From assembly GCF_001440475.1 (NCBI RefSeq), contig NZ_LLYB01000059.1, positions 3,619 through 61,044 on the forward strand: a DNA stretch of 57,426 nt, read 5' to 3'. The DNA comes from Bradyrhizobium lablabi. GTDB lineage: Bacteria > Pseudomonadota > Alphaproteobacteria > Rhizobiales > Xanthobacteraceae. Each line of letters starts with the position of its first letter. Position 1 is the first letter of the stretch. The translations under genes were made by a program, and so were the position numbers. Below the pieces are notes generated by a model. The model worked only from the letters and a program-made list of their open reading frames with translations, was not told the DNA's origin and did not search any database. Positions 19,030 to 27,943 of the stretch are shown here, piece by piece.

Positions 19030-19934
19030 GCCGATACCCACATGCGCGACCGCAAGGCGCGTTCACTGGCGTCGATCAGATCCATGACGGCGAGCCCTTC
19101 GGCGAAGCTGCAGATCGGCGCGCGGCCCTCGATGGCGGCACGGTGCATGCTCCGGTAGCTCTCGTCGCGCTCGCTTTTGTATTCATGGGCCTTGCCGTTG
19201 ACCGTGAGGCGTCCGCCGAGGATGTCGGCCTCGATGGTTTGTTCCGGCAGGTTTACGCGAATTTTGCGGATGCCGGGTTGATCCAGATAGTCCATGTGCA
19301 CCTGAACCGCCTGCGACCGCTGCATTTCGAGCAGGAGTTCGAAATGATCGTCCACATCGACGTCCCGCGCGCCGGATGAGCCGCCGAGCGCCGCGACACG
19401 CTGCCACGGACCGAACAGCCATAGCAGATAATCCAGTTCGTGGCTGAGGTCGCGGAGTACGCCGCCGCCGGCTTCCCGCGTCGCCGACGCCGTCGTGCGG
19501 TGGTCGCGTCCCGGCCGCCAGTCGCGGAGATCCTGCCCGACATAGGCGGAGACGGTGATGGCGCTTCTTCCGCCGAGTCGCTCGGCAAGGGCGGTCATGA
19601 CCGGATGAAAGCGCAGATTGTAGCCAACCACGAGGCTGGCGAAGGGATAATCCGGCGCAGGCGCGGCCTGCGCGAACAGCGGCTTCTCAACCAGGGCGGT
19701 CCCGCGGAAATCCGCCTCGGCGAGCTGACGAAGCGATTCGGCATGCTGCGATGTCTCAGTTGCGATAACCGCATATTCCGGACGGGCCGCGGCAATCGCG
19801 CCGGCGATGGAAGTGTGGTCGCCGTCGCCGCGACGGCTGACTGTCGTCACGCCGTGGCCGAGTTCTTTCAGCACGCGCGCATGCCGTTGCCCGATCGAAC
19901 CGAGGCCGACGACAACGGCATGGATGGGGCTCAC
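19026..19934 (-). CDS. Gfo/Idh/MocA-family oxidoreductase, PtmF-position protein
   Basis: 302 residues. VVVGLGSIGQRHARVLKELG is the NAD(P)-binding fold; ALVEKPLFAQ carries the EKP motif with the catalytic lysine; LRDLSHELDYLLWLFGPW holds the conserved histidine region. Overlaps ptmE by 4 bp on one side and legF by 4 bp on the other. In the Campylobacter legionaminic locus ptmF occupies this same position between ptmE and ptmB; I recall it as a Rossmann oxidoreductase but cannot check. Likely acts on a sugar feeding the GDP-linked legionaminic pathway. Substrate unproven. Confidence 0.75.
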   Translation of the reverse strand: MSPIHAVVVGLGSIGQRHARVLKELGHGVTTVSRRGDGDHTSIAGAIAAARPEYAVIATETSQHAESLRQLAEADFRGTALVEKPLFAQAAPAPDYPFASLVVGYNLRFHPVMTALAERLGGRSAITVSAYVGQDLRDWRPGRDHRTTASATREAGGGVLRDLSHELDYLLWLFGPWQRVAALGGSSGARDVDVDDHFELLLEMQRSQAVQVHMDYLDQPGIRKIRVNLPEQTIEADILGGRLTVNGKAHEYKSERDESYRSMHRAAIEGRAPICSFAEGLAVMDLIDASERALRSRMWVSA

Positions 19935-20980
19935 GGGAAGACCTCGTTGAATTCCGCGTGCGCCTGCTCAAAGTCTTCCATCCGGCCGATATCGAGCCAG
20001 TATTCGCGAATCGGATAGACGGCGACGCGGCCCTTGTTGGCGACGACGCGCTCCAGCACTGACGGCATGTCAATGCGCACGCCGCGTTCGACATGATCGA
20101 ACACGGTGGGGCCTACGACATAGATGCCGGCGCTGACGTACCAGGATTCGGTCGGCTTTTCCCTGATGGTCTCGAGGTAGCCGTCGCTGGCGGTAACGAC
20201 GCCATAGGGTACGTGTACCTTGTGCTCGCGAACCGCCATCGTGGCTTGCGCCGCGGTGCCGTTGTGGAAGTCGAGCAGGGCGCCGTAATTGATCGTGGTC
20301 AGGATATCGCCATTGGTGACGACAACAGGCAATTCGGGCCGCTGCGGCAACAGGCCGAGCGCGCCGGCGGTGCCCAGCCGTTCGGCTTCATGAACATACT
20401 GGATCGCAGCACCGACTGCGGAGCCGTCGCCGAAATGCTCGACGATCATTTCGGCCCGATAGTTCACCGAGATGAAGATGTTGCGGAAACCTTGCTGCAC
20501 GACATTGCGGATGATGGTCTCGAGCAGCGGCCGTCCGCCGACATTGAGCATCGGCTTGGGCCGCTCGCGGGTTAGCGCTCCGAGCCGTTCGCCGAGTCCG
20601 CCCGCCATGATCAGAACCGGGTTTGGATAATGCGGCGCCTCGATCAGCTCGTCGAAGGTCTCGACACCGATCAGCTGGCCATTGCCATCGAGCAGCGGCA
20701 ACTGCTTGATGGATTTCTGCCGCATCAGGTGCAGCCGCTCCTCGCGCGACAGCGTCGCCGGCGCCGATACGGCCGAGCGGTTCATGACCTCGGTGGCAAG
20801 CCCCGAGAGCTGCATGCCGCGCAAGAGGCCGCGGCGGATGTCGCCGTCGGTGACGATGCCGACGAGGCGGCTGGAAGCATCCAGTACCAGCGCTACCTGG
20901 ATGCTGCCGCTCTCGATCGCGGCAATGGCTTCGCTCACCGTCGCGTCCGTTCCGACAATGGCTTTGCGCCAGGATTTCAT
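19931..20980 (-). CDS. ptmE: CBS-domain sugar-1-phosphate nucleotidyltransferase, PtmE-like
   Basis: 349 residues. The N-terminal ~115 residues are a CBS pair (IVTDGDIRRGLLRGMQLSG at about 42-60, IKQLPLLDGNGQLIGVETF at about 91-109). The C-terminal part is a nucleotidyltransferase with MAGGLGERLGALTRERPKPM at 125-144 and a VTNGDIL metal site. This order is that of Campylobacter PtmE, a GlcN-1-phosphate guanylyltransferase that starts the GDP-dependent legionaminic acid pathway. The CBS module is probably allosteric. A gap of 85 bp separates it from the formyltransferase, the largest break in this run. Guanylyl specificity is inferred from context. Confidence 0.8.
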   Translation of the reverse strand: MKSWRKAIVGTDATVSEAIAAIESGSIQVALVLDASSRLVGIVTDGDIRRGLLRGMQLSGLATEVMNRSAVSAPATLSREERLHLMRQKSIKQLPLLDGNGQLIGVETFDELIEAPHYPNPVLIMAGGLGERLGALTRERPKPMLNVGGRPLLETIIRNVVQQGFRNIFISVNYRAEMIVEHFGDGSAVGAAIQYVHEAERLGTAGALGLLPQRPELPVVVTNGDILTTINYGALLDFHNGTAAQATMAVREHKVHVPYGVVTASDGYLETIREKPTESWYVSAGIYVVGPTVFDHVERGVRIDMPSVLERVVANKGRVAVYPIREYWLDIGRMEDFEQAHAEFNEVFP

Positions 20981-21065
20981 GCCTTCAGGACCTTACAGCC
21001 GTGCTTTTGCCCGCGCCCGCGCGGCCAGCAAGAACCCCGGTATATCGCGGCTGCCAACCGGGGCG

Positions 21066-22067
21066 TCAATCCCCGCTTGAACGGATGCCAAGCCTTGATT
21101 CCAGCAACATAATTCGGGCCTCGGCCCGCGTGAGCTGCGCCTTGAGGTCGCGCCCAAGCCGCTGACCGCGCAGCGCATTCGGAACCGTGGCGGCGCCGAG
21201 CGACCCGTCGGGCTGAACCGCCGCCCAGCGTGTCAGCCGCAGGAACGTGTCGCCGGATTTGACGAGGATCCCGCCTTCGTCCCGCCCGATCACTTCGCCG
21301 GGCGCGCCGGCATAGGGTCTTGCGCCGTCGATCTTCTCGGCGGCGAGGATCGCATAGGGCGCGTCCTTCCAGGTCGTGCGCGCGCCGGGTCCCGGAGGCA
21401 CCAGCGCGCGGATGAAGCGCTCGATGCTATCCGTGCCGGTAGTCCAGTCGATCTCCTCGTCGCCCTCGCGGCGCCGGCAGCAATACATGCCGACCGGATC
21501 GATCGTGTCCTGCACGATGCGCTGATCCCGGTCCTCGTAGACATCCGAGATCGCCTGGACCAGCGTGCCGGCACAGAGCTCTTCCGCCGCCGTCAGCAGC
21601 GTGGCGTAGGTGTCGGTTGGCCTGATCGGCGTCTTGACCTGCAGCACGATGTCGCCGGTATCGATTCCGAGATCGACCCAATGCACGGTGACGCCGAACT
21701 CCTCTTCGCCATTGATGATGGCCCAGGTCAGCGGATTGCGTCCGCGGTAGAACGGCAGGGCTCCGGCATGGCAGTTCAGCGTGCCGCGCGGCGGCAGGGC
21801 CAGAACCTTCTCGCGAAGGATCTGGTCGTACGACATCGAGACATGCAGATCGGCGCCGAACTTGCCGATCTCGGCAAGGCTCTCCTCCGAATTGACGGAC
21901 GCCGGACACAGCACCGGGATGCCGCGGCTTTTTGCCATCTCGATCAGCTTTGGATCGGGCCTTGAGGCGCGCACCGCGACGAAGACGACGGTGTAACGGG
22001 AATCCTGGGCCAGCGGCAGGAGCGCGCGTTCGGCCCACGGCCCATCGCCGAAAAACCCGATCTTCAT
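21066..22067 (-). CDS. 10-formyl-THF-dependent sugar N-formyltransferase
   Basis: 333 residues. The formyltransferase catalytic triad is intact: N98 and H100 in LNCHAGALPFYRGRNP, and D136 in GIDTGDIV. The N-x-H to D spacing equals that of ArnA (N102, H104, D140). A C-terminal OB-like region follows. It overlaps the LegI start by 4 bp, so it belongs to the nonulosonate chain. Related enzymes (VioF, FdtF, WlaRD types) formylate 4-amino or 3-amino groups of NDP-sugars. Here it may formylate the 4-amino group made by LegC, or an amine of the ulosonic acid, instead of the acetylation by LegH. It is not Fmt: no tRNA gene context and a different C-terminus. Confidence 0.85.
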   Translation of the reverse strand: MKIGFFGDGPWAERALLPLAQDSRYTVVFVAVRASRPDPKLIEMAKSRGIPVLCPASVNSEESLAEIGKFGADLHVSMSYDQILREKVLALPPRGTLNCHAGALPFYRGRNPLTWAIINGEEEFGVTVHWVDLGIDTGDIVLQVKTPIRPTDTYATLLTAAEELCAGTLVQAISDVYEDRDQRIVQDTIDPVGMYCCRRREGDEEIDWTTGTDSIERFIRALVPPGPGARTTWKDAPYAILAAEKIDGARPYAGAPGEVIGRDEGGILVKSGDTFLRLTRWAAVQPDGSLGAATVPNALRGQRLGRDLKAQLTRAEARIMLLESRLGIRSSGD

Positions 22068-23134
22068 AACGGGTCTTCCTCGTCATAGGCACGCGCGGCC
22101 CTGGTGCCGATCAGCGACCAGTATTCGATCGGCGGGCGGCCTGAGCCGGGCCGCTTGCTCGCGATATCGCCGGGTCCCAGCACGTCGCCGGCCTTGATTG
22201 GCCTTGCCGCCACCAGGCTCTTGCGCGCGATCGGCATGTTCTTGATCTCGGAATTCTTCGGCGTCTTGATGCCGTCGCCGATCGCGCCCTCGATGTTGCG
22301 AATCGCCGAGACCATGCGGGCGAAATCATCGGGCTCCAGCGAGGCGGCGTGGTCCGGCCCCTCGGCGTTGCGGTCGAGCGTGAGGTGTTTTTCGATGATG
22401 GTGGCGCCGAGCGCGACCGCGGCCAGCGATACTTCAAAACCGTCGGTGTGGTCGGAGTAGCCGACGGGCAGGGCGAACGCCGCGCGCATCGCCTGCATCG
22501 CGGCGAGGTTCACGTCTTCGGGCGGGCAGGGATATTCGGTCGTGCAATGAAGCAGGCTGACTTTCGCGGCGAGATGCTGCCGTGCAACCGGATCGCGCCA
22601 CGCCGCGCGGAACGCGGCAATGCCCGGGGCTTCATTGCTGCCGCCATAGCCATGGGCCAGTACGCCGAGAGCTTCCTCGACCTCGCCGAGCGTTGCCATG
22701 CCGGTCGACAGGATCAGCGTCGAGCCAGCCCTGGCGAGCGTATGCAGCAAGGGCGCATTGGTCAGGTCGCCGGAGCCGATCTTGATGCGCGGCAGGCCGA
22801 GCGACAGCAGGAATTCGAGGGATTTGGGATCAAAAGGCGTCGAGAGAAACTCGATGCCGCGCGCCTTGGCGCGCTCGATCAGCGGGGCATGCGCCGATGG
22901 CGGCAATTCCAGCCGCTTCAGCATGGCGCGCTGGCTCTCGGCCGCATCCGTAGTGCGCTGCTGATAATCGGCCTTCTGCGCCGCGCGCCCCGCCAGAGAA
23001 TTGGCGTTGAAGGTCTGGAACTTCACGATGTCGGCGCCGGCATCCGCCGCGGCGTCGACCAGGGCCAGCGCGGTATCGAGGCTGCCGGAATGATTGACGC
23101 CGGCTTCAGCGATGATGAGCGTGCGGCCCGTCAT
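22064..23134 (-). CDS. legI: nonulosonic (legionaminic) acid synthase, NeuB family
   Basis: 356 residues, the normal length. Condenses phosphoenolpyruvate with a 2-acetamido-mannose-type hexose. NeuB domain: IIAEAGVNHSGSLDTAL, IVKFQTFNANSL, IKIGSGDLTNAPLL, LLHCTTEYPCP and VGYSDHTDGFEV supply the PEP-binding and Mn-binding residues (both histidines present), then IEKHLTLDRNAEGPDHAASL. The C-terminal ~60 residues form the SAF antifreeze-like domain (RKSLVAARPIKAGDVL). Overlaps legG by 4 bp. The legionaminic assignment rests on legB, legC and legG next to it; the sequence alone would also permit sialic acid synthase. Confidence 0.9.
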   Translation of the reverse strand: MTGRTLIIAEAGVNHSGSLDTALALVDAAADAGADIVKFQTFNANSLAGRAAQKADYQQRTTDAAESQRAMLKRLELPPSAHAPLIERAKARGIEFLSTPFDPKSLEFLLSLGLPRIKIGSGDLTNAPLLHTLARAGSTLILSTGMATLGEVEEALGVLAHGYGGSNEAPGIAAFRAAWRDPVARQHLAAKVSLLHCTTEYPCPPEDVNLAAMQAMRAAFALPVGYSDHTDGFEVSLAAVALGATIIEKHLTLDRNAEGPDHAASLEPDDFARMVSAIRNIEGAIGDGIKTPKNSEIKNMPIARKSLVAARPIKAGDVLGPGDIASKRPGSGRPPIEYWSLIGTRAARAYDEEDPL

Positions 23135-24300
23135 GTCGCATCCCCGATGTCGTGAAAGCCTTTTTGCAGCAGCGCGCGAAAATCCGAAATCGCGGCGATG
23201 CCGTCGGCGATGCGCCGGCTGGCTTCGCCATCGCCATAGGGGCTGACCGTCGGCTGCCGGCCGCGGCCGAGCGCCGCTGCAATGGCCGCACTGATGGCCT
23301 GCCGTTCCGGCGCCGCGTGGAACACCGAGGCGGCGCGCTCGCGGCCCTTCTGCCGGTCGCCGATATCGACGCTCGGCGCATTCAGCGAGGGCGCTTCATA
23401 GACGCCGCTCGAGGAATTGCCGACGACGACGTCGACCTGGTTCATCAGGCTGATGTAGCGAAACTGGCCGAGGGAGGCGACGGCGATCGCGTTCGGCCGG
23501 CCGGCGACGAATGCCTTGATCCGCTCGTTCAGCGCGCGGCCTTCGGCATCGGCATTGGCCAGCGTGAAGAACAGGCGGTAGTCCGGGTCGAGGGAAGACA
23601 GTGCGGCGAACAGTTCGTCGAGCGAGCCGACCGAGCGGTCCGCTTCCACCGTGACGGGGTGGAAGGTCACGAGAACGTTGCGCGCGCCGAGCGCCATGCC
23701 GACTTCGCGGCCGATGGTCTCGCGGTCCATCAGCTTCAGCCGCTTGATCGAATCGATGCCGGGCGATCCGACCGTGAAGATGCGCGAGGGATCCTCGCCG
23801 AGCTGGGTCAGCCGCCGCGTGGAATCCGCATTGGTGGTGAAATGCAGATGCGACATCTTGCTGATGGCGTGGCGGATCGATTCATCGATCGCGCCTTCGG
23901 TGACGTCGCCGCCGAACAGATGCGCCATCGGCAGCCGCATGTACATCGCGGCCTGCGCCGCTGCGAAGGTTTCGTAGCGGTCGCCGAGCACGACGACGAG
24001 GTCGGGCGCGAGGCGGGCAAACGCATCGGCGAATCCGATGACGCCGAGGCCGACGGATTTGGCGACGCCAACGCCGGAATCGCTGCTCAGCAGCGTCTCG
24101 ACGGTGTCGTCGACGTCAAACCCTTCGGCGCGGATATTGTCGATGGTGTAGCCGAACTCGGGGGAGAGGTGCATGCCGGTAGCGACCAGCTGCAGTTTCA
24201 GCCCGGCCGTCTCACGGATCGCGCGCATCGGCCATATCAGCAGGCCGAAATCGGCGCGGCTGCCGGTGACGAAACAGATTTTCCGGGGCGTGTCAGTCAT
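23131..24300 (-). CDS. legG: hydrolysing NDP-GlcNAc-type 2-epimerase
   Basis: 389 residues of the NeuC/LegG family: removes the nucleotide and inverts C2 to give the mannose-configured substrate of LegI. Key segments: ICFVTGSRADFGLLIWPMRA, VVLGDRYETFAAAQAAMYM, HLFGGDVTEGAIDESIRHAI, VTFHPVTVE and GNSSSGVYEAPSLNAPSVDIGDRQKGR. Overlaps legC by 8 bp and legI by 4 bp. Its position next to legC/legB favours a 2,4-diacylamino-trideoxyhexose substrate (LegG) over plain UDP-GlcNAc (NeuC), and the ptmE gene suggests a GDP carrier. Confidence 0.88.
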   Translation of the reverse strand: MTDTPRKICFVTGSRADFGLLIWPMRAIRETAGLKLQLVATGMHLSPEFGYTIDNIRAEGFDVDDTVETLLSSDSGVGVAKSVGLGVIGFADAFARLAPDLVVVLGDRYETFAAAQAAMYMRLPMAHLFGGDVTEGAIDESIRHAISKMSHLHFTTNADSTRRLTQLGEDPSRIFTVGSPGIDSIKRLKLMDRETIGREVGMALGARNVLVTFHPVTVEADRSVGSLDELFAALSSLDPDYRLFFTLANADAEGRALNERIKAFVAGRPNAIAVASLGQFRYISLMNQVDVVVGNSSSGVYEAPSLNAPSVDIGDRQKGRERAASVFHAAPERQAISAAIAAALGRGRQPTVSPYGDGEASRRIADGIAAISDFRALLQKGFHDIGDAT

Positions 24301-25507
24301 CGCGGGCCTGAATGCTGGCGCTGCTTGGAAGGTTGATCAGCCGGCGCTCGATCGATTCGGCGGTGCCGAGATCGCCGCGCGGGCAGGTGGCGAACATCGG
24401 CAGCCGGTGCATTAGCGTCCAGGTCGGACGCGCGCCGAAACCGGAGGCGTTGAGCGCGGTCAGCACGTCATCGCGCAAGGCGGCATGCGCCTCGTCGAGC
24501 AGGATGGTGTTGAGCCAGTAATTGCTGGTGGTTCCTTCCGGCTCGCGCGAGAACTGCACGCCGGGAACGCCGGCGAAGGCGCGCTGATAGGCGGCCGCCA
24601 GGCGGCGCTTGCTCTTGAGGAAGCCGTCGAGCTGTTCGAGCTGGGCGCAGCCCAATGCCGCATTGAGGTTGGGCAGGCGGTAGTTGAAGCCGACTTCGTC
24701 GTGCACGAAGGCCCATTTGTGCGGCAGCTTGGCGGTGGTCGTAATGTGCTTGGCGCGGCGGCCAAGCTCCTCGTCATTGGTGAGGATCGCGCCGCCGCCG
24801 CCGGTGGTCACGATCTTGTTGCCGTTGAAGCTCAGCGCCGCGAGGCGGGCCTGCGAGCCGACCGCGTGACCCTTGTAGGTCGAGCCGAGCGATTCGGCGG
24901 CGTCCTCGACCACGGGAATGTCCCAGTTGCGGGCGATGGCGACGATCTCGTCCATGTCGACGGGATGGCCGAAGGTGTGCATCGGCGCGATCGCCGCGAT
25001 CTTGCGGCCGGTCTCGCGGTTGATTGTGCCTTCGGGGCCGCGCTGCGCTATCGCATCGAGGCGGGCGCCGAGCGCCTGCGCATCCATGCCGAGCGTCCTG
25101 AACGAAGAGTCGATGAAATGCGGGCTCGCCCCGCAATAGGCGATCGCATTGGTGGTGGCGATGAAGGTCAGCGCCGGCGACATCACCTCGTCGCCGGGTT
25201 CGACGCCGGCGAGCCTGAAACAGGCATGCAGGGCCGCGGTGCCGTTGACGACAGCGATGGCGCGCTTGGCACCGGTGACTTCTTCCAGCATGCTCTCGAA
25301 GCGGTCGACGAACTTGCCGACCGAGGACACGAAGGTGCTCTTGATGCATTCCTCGAGGTAGGCGATTTCATTGCCGGCGAAGACCGGCTCGTGCAGCGCC
25401 AGCGTGCCATTGGGCGTGCCCACGGCGCGCTGAACGGCAGCAACGATCCTCTGCACGTCGAAGCGATCGGATTTCGTTGCCGCGATGCCCACATCCGCCT
25501 CATACAT
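24293..25507 (-). CDS. legC: LegC-family PLP aminotransferase
   Basis: 404 residues. Transfers an amino group to C4 of NDP-4-keto-6-deoxy-GlcNAc. Motifs: LHEPVFAGNEIAYLEECIKS, GTAALHACFRLAGVEPGDEV, SPALTFIATTNAIAYCGASP, VEDAAESLGSTYKG and LSFNGNKIVTTGGGGAI with the PLP lysine. The first two are distinctive for the LegC subfamily. The start ATG overlaps the legB stop by 8 bp, and its own stop overlaps the legG start by 8 bp, so translation is tightly coupled. Confidence 0.9.
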   Translation of the reverse strand: MYEADVGIAATKSDRFDVQRIVAAVQRAVGTPNGTLALHEPVFAGNEIAYLEECIKSTFVSSVGKFVDRFESMLEEVTGAKRAIAVVNGTAALHACFRLAGVEPGDEVMSPALTFIATTNAIAYCGASPHFIDSSFRTLGMDAQALGARLDAIAQRGPEGTINRETGRKIAAIAPMHTFGHPVDMDEIVAIARNWDIPVVEDAAESLGSTYKGHAVGSQARLAALSFNGNKIVTTGGGGAILTNDEELGRRAKHITTTAKLPHKWAFVHDEVGFNYRLPNLNAALGCAQLEQLDGFLKSKRRLAAAYQRAFAGVPGVQFSREPEGTTSNYWLNTILLDEAHAALRDDVLTALNASGFGARPTWTLMHRLPMFATCPRGDLGTAESIERRLINLPSSASIQARDD

Positions 25508-26519
25508 TGTAGACGTCTGCCTTGTAGCGCGCGAGGTTGGCCGGGTCCATGAACCATTGCGCCGTCTTTTCCAGCCCGCGGCGCATGCCGTCGAGCCCGC
25601 CGAATTCAGGCGACCATCCGAGCTGCTGGCGGGCCTTCGAATTGTCCGCCCACAGCCGTTCTACCTCGCTGTTGGCGGGCCGCAGCCGCGCCTCGTCGGT
25701 CTCGATTTCGAGTTCGGCCTGCATCACTTCGGCGATCATGCTTGCCGTGGCGCCGACGGAAATCTCGAAGCCGCTGCCCAGATTGATCGTCTGTCCGACG
25801 CTCTGTTCGGCCGGCGCCGTCAGGCCCGCGATGAGACCGCGCGCGGTATCCGTCACGAAGGAGAAGTCGCGCGTCGGGCTGACCGCGCCGAGGCGGATCT
25901 TGCGCTTGCCGGAAGCGATCTGGCTGATGATGGTAGGGATCACCGCGCGCGCCGATTGCCGCGGCCCGTAGGTGTTGAACGGCCTGACGACGACCACCGG
26001 CATGTCGAAGGAAGCATGAAACGACAACGCCATCTGGTCGGAAGCGATCTTCGAGGCCGAGTAGGGGGATTGTCCGACCAGCGGATGGCTTTCCTTGATC
26101 GGCACGAATTGCGCGCTACCATAGACTTCGCTGGTCGAGGTCTGGACGAAGCGGCGCACACCCGCATGGCGGGCAGCCTGCAGCACGTTCACCGTGCCGC
26201 GGACGTTGGTTTCGACATAGGAGTCCGGTGCGGCATAGGAAAAGGGAATCGCGATCAGCGCCGCCAGGTGCATGACGTCGGTGCAGCCGGCGGCAGCTGA
26301 TATCATGAAGTGCGGGTCTCTGATGTCGCCGGCGATCACTTCCACCGATTTCATGATGTCGGCGGAAACGGTATCGAGCCAGCCCCAGGAGTTGAAGGAG
26401 TTGTAGAGCACAACCGCCTTGACCTTCGCGCCCGCGCGAACCAGTTCCTCGACGACGTGCGAGCCGATGAAGCCATCGCTCCCCGTAACGAGTACGCGGG
26501 CGTCCTTCAGATCTTCCAT
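25500..26519 (-). CDS. legB: NDP-GlcNAc 4,6-dehydratase, LegB type
   Basis: 339 residues, extended SDR. VLVTGSDGFIGSHVVEELV binds NAD; VVLYNSFNSWGWLDTV is a hallmark of LegB proteins; TSTSEVYGSAQ and PYSASKIASDQMAL carry the catalytic residues; RPFNTYGPRQSARAVIPTII follows. First gene of the legionaminic run, preceded by a 166 bp gap that probably contains its promoter. In Campylobacter the LegB substrate is GDP-GlcNAc; the local ptmE homologue agrees with that. Confidence 0.92.
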   Translation of the reverse strand: MEDLKDARVLVTGSDGFIGSHVVEELVRAGAKVKAVVLYNSFNSWGWLDTVSADIMKSVEVIAGDIRDPHFMISAAAGCTDVMHLAALIAIPFSYAAPDSYVETNVRGTVNVLQAARHAGVRRFVQTSTSEVYGSAQFVPIKESHPLVGQSPYSASKIASDQMALSFHASFDMPVVVVRPFNTYGPRQSARAVIPTIISQIASGKRKIRLGAVSPTRDFSFVTDTARGLIAGLTAPAEQSVGQTINLGSGFEISVGATASMIAEVMQAELEIETDEARLRPANSEVERLWADNSKARQQLGWSPEFGGLDGMRRGLEKTAQWFMDPANLARYKADVYNV

Positions 26520-26685
26520 GCCGGACCCCAGAAAGGCGATTATTGCAGTCTTCGCAATGCGATGGCGCTATAGCACAATCGCTGCTCGCCGCAAACGAAC
26601 GCGACTGATAACACGGGAAAACCCGGGGCATTCGGAGCAATCGGGCCGGCGGTGCGGACGCGTCCCGGATCGGGATCTGCGGCAG

Positions 26686-27894
26686 TTATGGCGCGCTGGC
26701 CGGCGGATGCGGCAGCAACCGCTTCACGAAGGTTTCGAGGTTCCCACCCGAAAACAGGTGCCCTCTCAGGCCGGCAGCATGGGCTGCCTCGAGATCGCTC
26801 ACCTTGTCGCCAATCAGCAGGCTGTCATCGGCCCTGACGGCAAAGCGGCCGAGAAGATCCGTGATCATCCCGCAGCCGGGCTTGCGCCGATCGTTGACAC
26901 GGCGATATCGCTCGACGGTCCCGTCGGGGTGATCCGGGCAGTATTCGAAGGCATCGATGTGGGCGCCGATGGAGGCCATTTCGTCCGCCATCCAGCGGTG
27001 CAGGGCGTGCACGTGGCCTTCCTCGTAGAAGCCCCTGGCGACGCCGGACTGGTTGGTGACGACGAAGGCGAAATAGCCCGCATCGTTGACCGCCTTCACG
27101 GCTTCGCGGGCGCCCTCGATCCACTGCAGCTTGCTGGCTTCGAACGTGTAGCCCGAATCATGATTGAGGACGCCGTCGCGGTCGAAGAAGACCGCGGGGC
27201 GCCGCAGTCTCTCGGCCAATTCGACATCGGCGCGCGCGAGATCGTCGGGGATGCCGATGTCGATGAAGTAACCGCGATAGGCGGTTCCGGTCATGGCGCC
27301 GTTGGCGGCCAACGCAGGGAATACGTCCTGCTCGAGCGAGGCGGGAAGTTTGTCGACGCGGCCAACGATCGAGCGGTCGATCACGTAGACGCCGGCGTTG
27401 ACCGGACCGGTCGCGCCCTGGCCGGGTGCAATGAAAGACCTGACGCGGTCGCCATCGAGCACGACGCGTCCGTATCTGTCACCCACGACGTCCGCACGCA
27501 GCGCCATGTGAACGAGACTGCCATTCGCACGCGCGACCAGATCGAGGATGTTGAAGTCGAAGAACGAGTCGCCGTTGAGCAGCAGGAAACGTTCCTGCAG
27601 CCGCCCGGCGGCGTGAACCAGCGCGCCGGCGGTGCCGAGCGGAGCCTCTTCCAGCGACACGGCGAGGCGGGCGCGACCCCGGACCGTGCCGTCGTAACGC
27701 GCATGAATGCTCTCGGCCCTGTAGCCCGCGAGCAGCAGGATTTCGTCGAATACGTCGTAGCGTGCGAGTTCGTCGATCAGGCTGTCGAGGAACGGCCGGC
27801 CGCCGACCGGCAGCATCGGTTTCGGCGTCGTCTTGGTCCGCTCGCCGAGCCGGGTGCCGAGGCCGCCGACCAGAATGACAGCCTGTCTCAGCAC
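26686..27894 (-). CDS. fusion: sugar-1-phosphate nucleotidyltransferase (HddC-like) and HAD phosphatase (GmhB-like)
   Basis: 402 residues from a GTG at 27894 with a GAGGA about 6 bases upstream; an ATG at 28005 would overlap the preceding gene by 62 bp and adds residues unlike either domain. Residues 5-30 (AVILVGGLGTRLGERTKTTPKP) and LLNGDSFFDF begin the nucleotidyltransferase. Residues 235-395 are a HAD-IIIA phosphatase: FFDRDGVLN (D238, D240), VVTNQSGVARGF, K338 in RRKPGCGM, and LIGDKVSDLEAA. The pair matches the last steps to GDP-D-glycero-D-manno-heptose. In the zinc loop only C319 of the usual Cys/His set is clearly kept (CPDHPDG, VNDRRKP). gmhA is not in the window. Confidence 0.82.
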   Translation of the reverse strand: MLRQAVILVGGLGTRLGERTKTTPKPMLPVGGRPFLDSLIDELARYDVFDEILLLAGYRAESIHARYDGTVRGRARLAVSLEEAPLGTAGALVHAAGRLQERFLLLNGDSFFDFNILDLVARANGSLVHMALRADVVGDRYGRVVLDGDRVRSFIAPGQGATGPVNAGVYVIDRSIVGRVDKLPASLEQDVFPALAANGAMTGTAYRGYFIDIGIPDDLARADVELAERLRRPAVFFDRDGVLNHDSGYTFEASKLQWIEGAREAVKAVNDAGYFAFVVTNQSGVARGFYEEGHVHALHRWMADEMASIGAHIDAFEYCPDHPDGTVERYRRVNDRRKPGCGMITDLLGRFAVRADDSLLIGDKVSDLEAAHAAGLRGHLFSGGNLETFVKRLLPHPPASAP

Positions 27895-27943
27895 AGTGCG
27901 TCCTCGACGAAACCGCAGAGCCGGGCGTGGCGCGCGCCCACGC

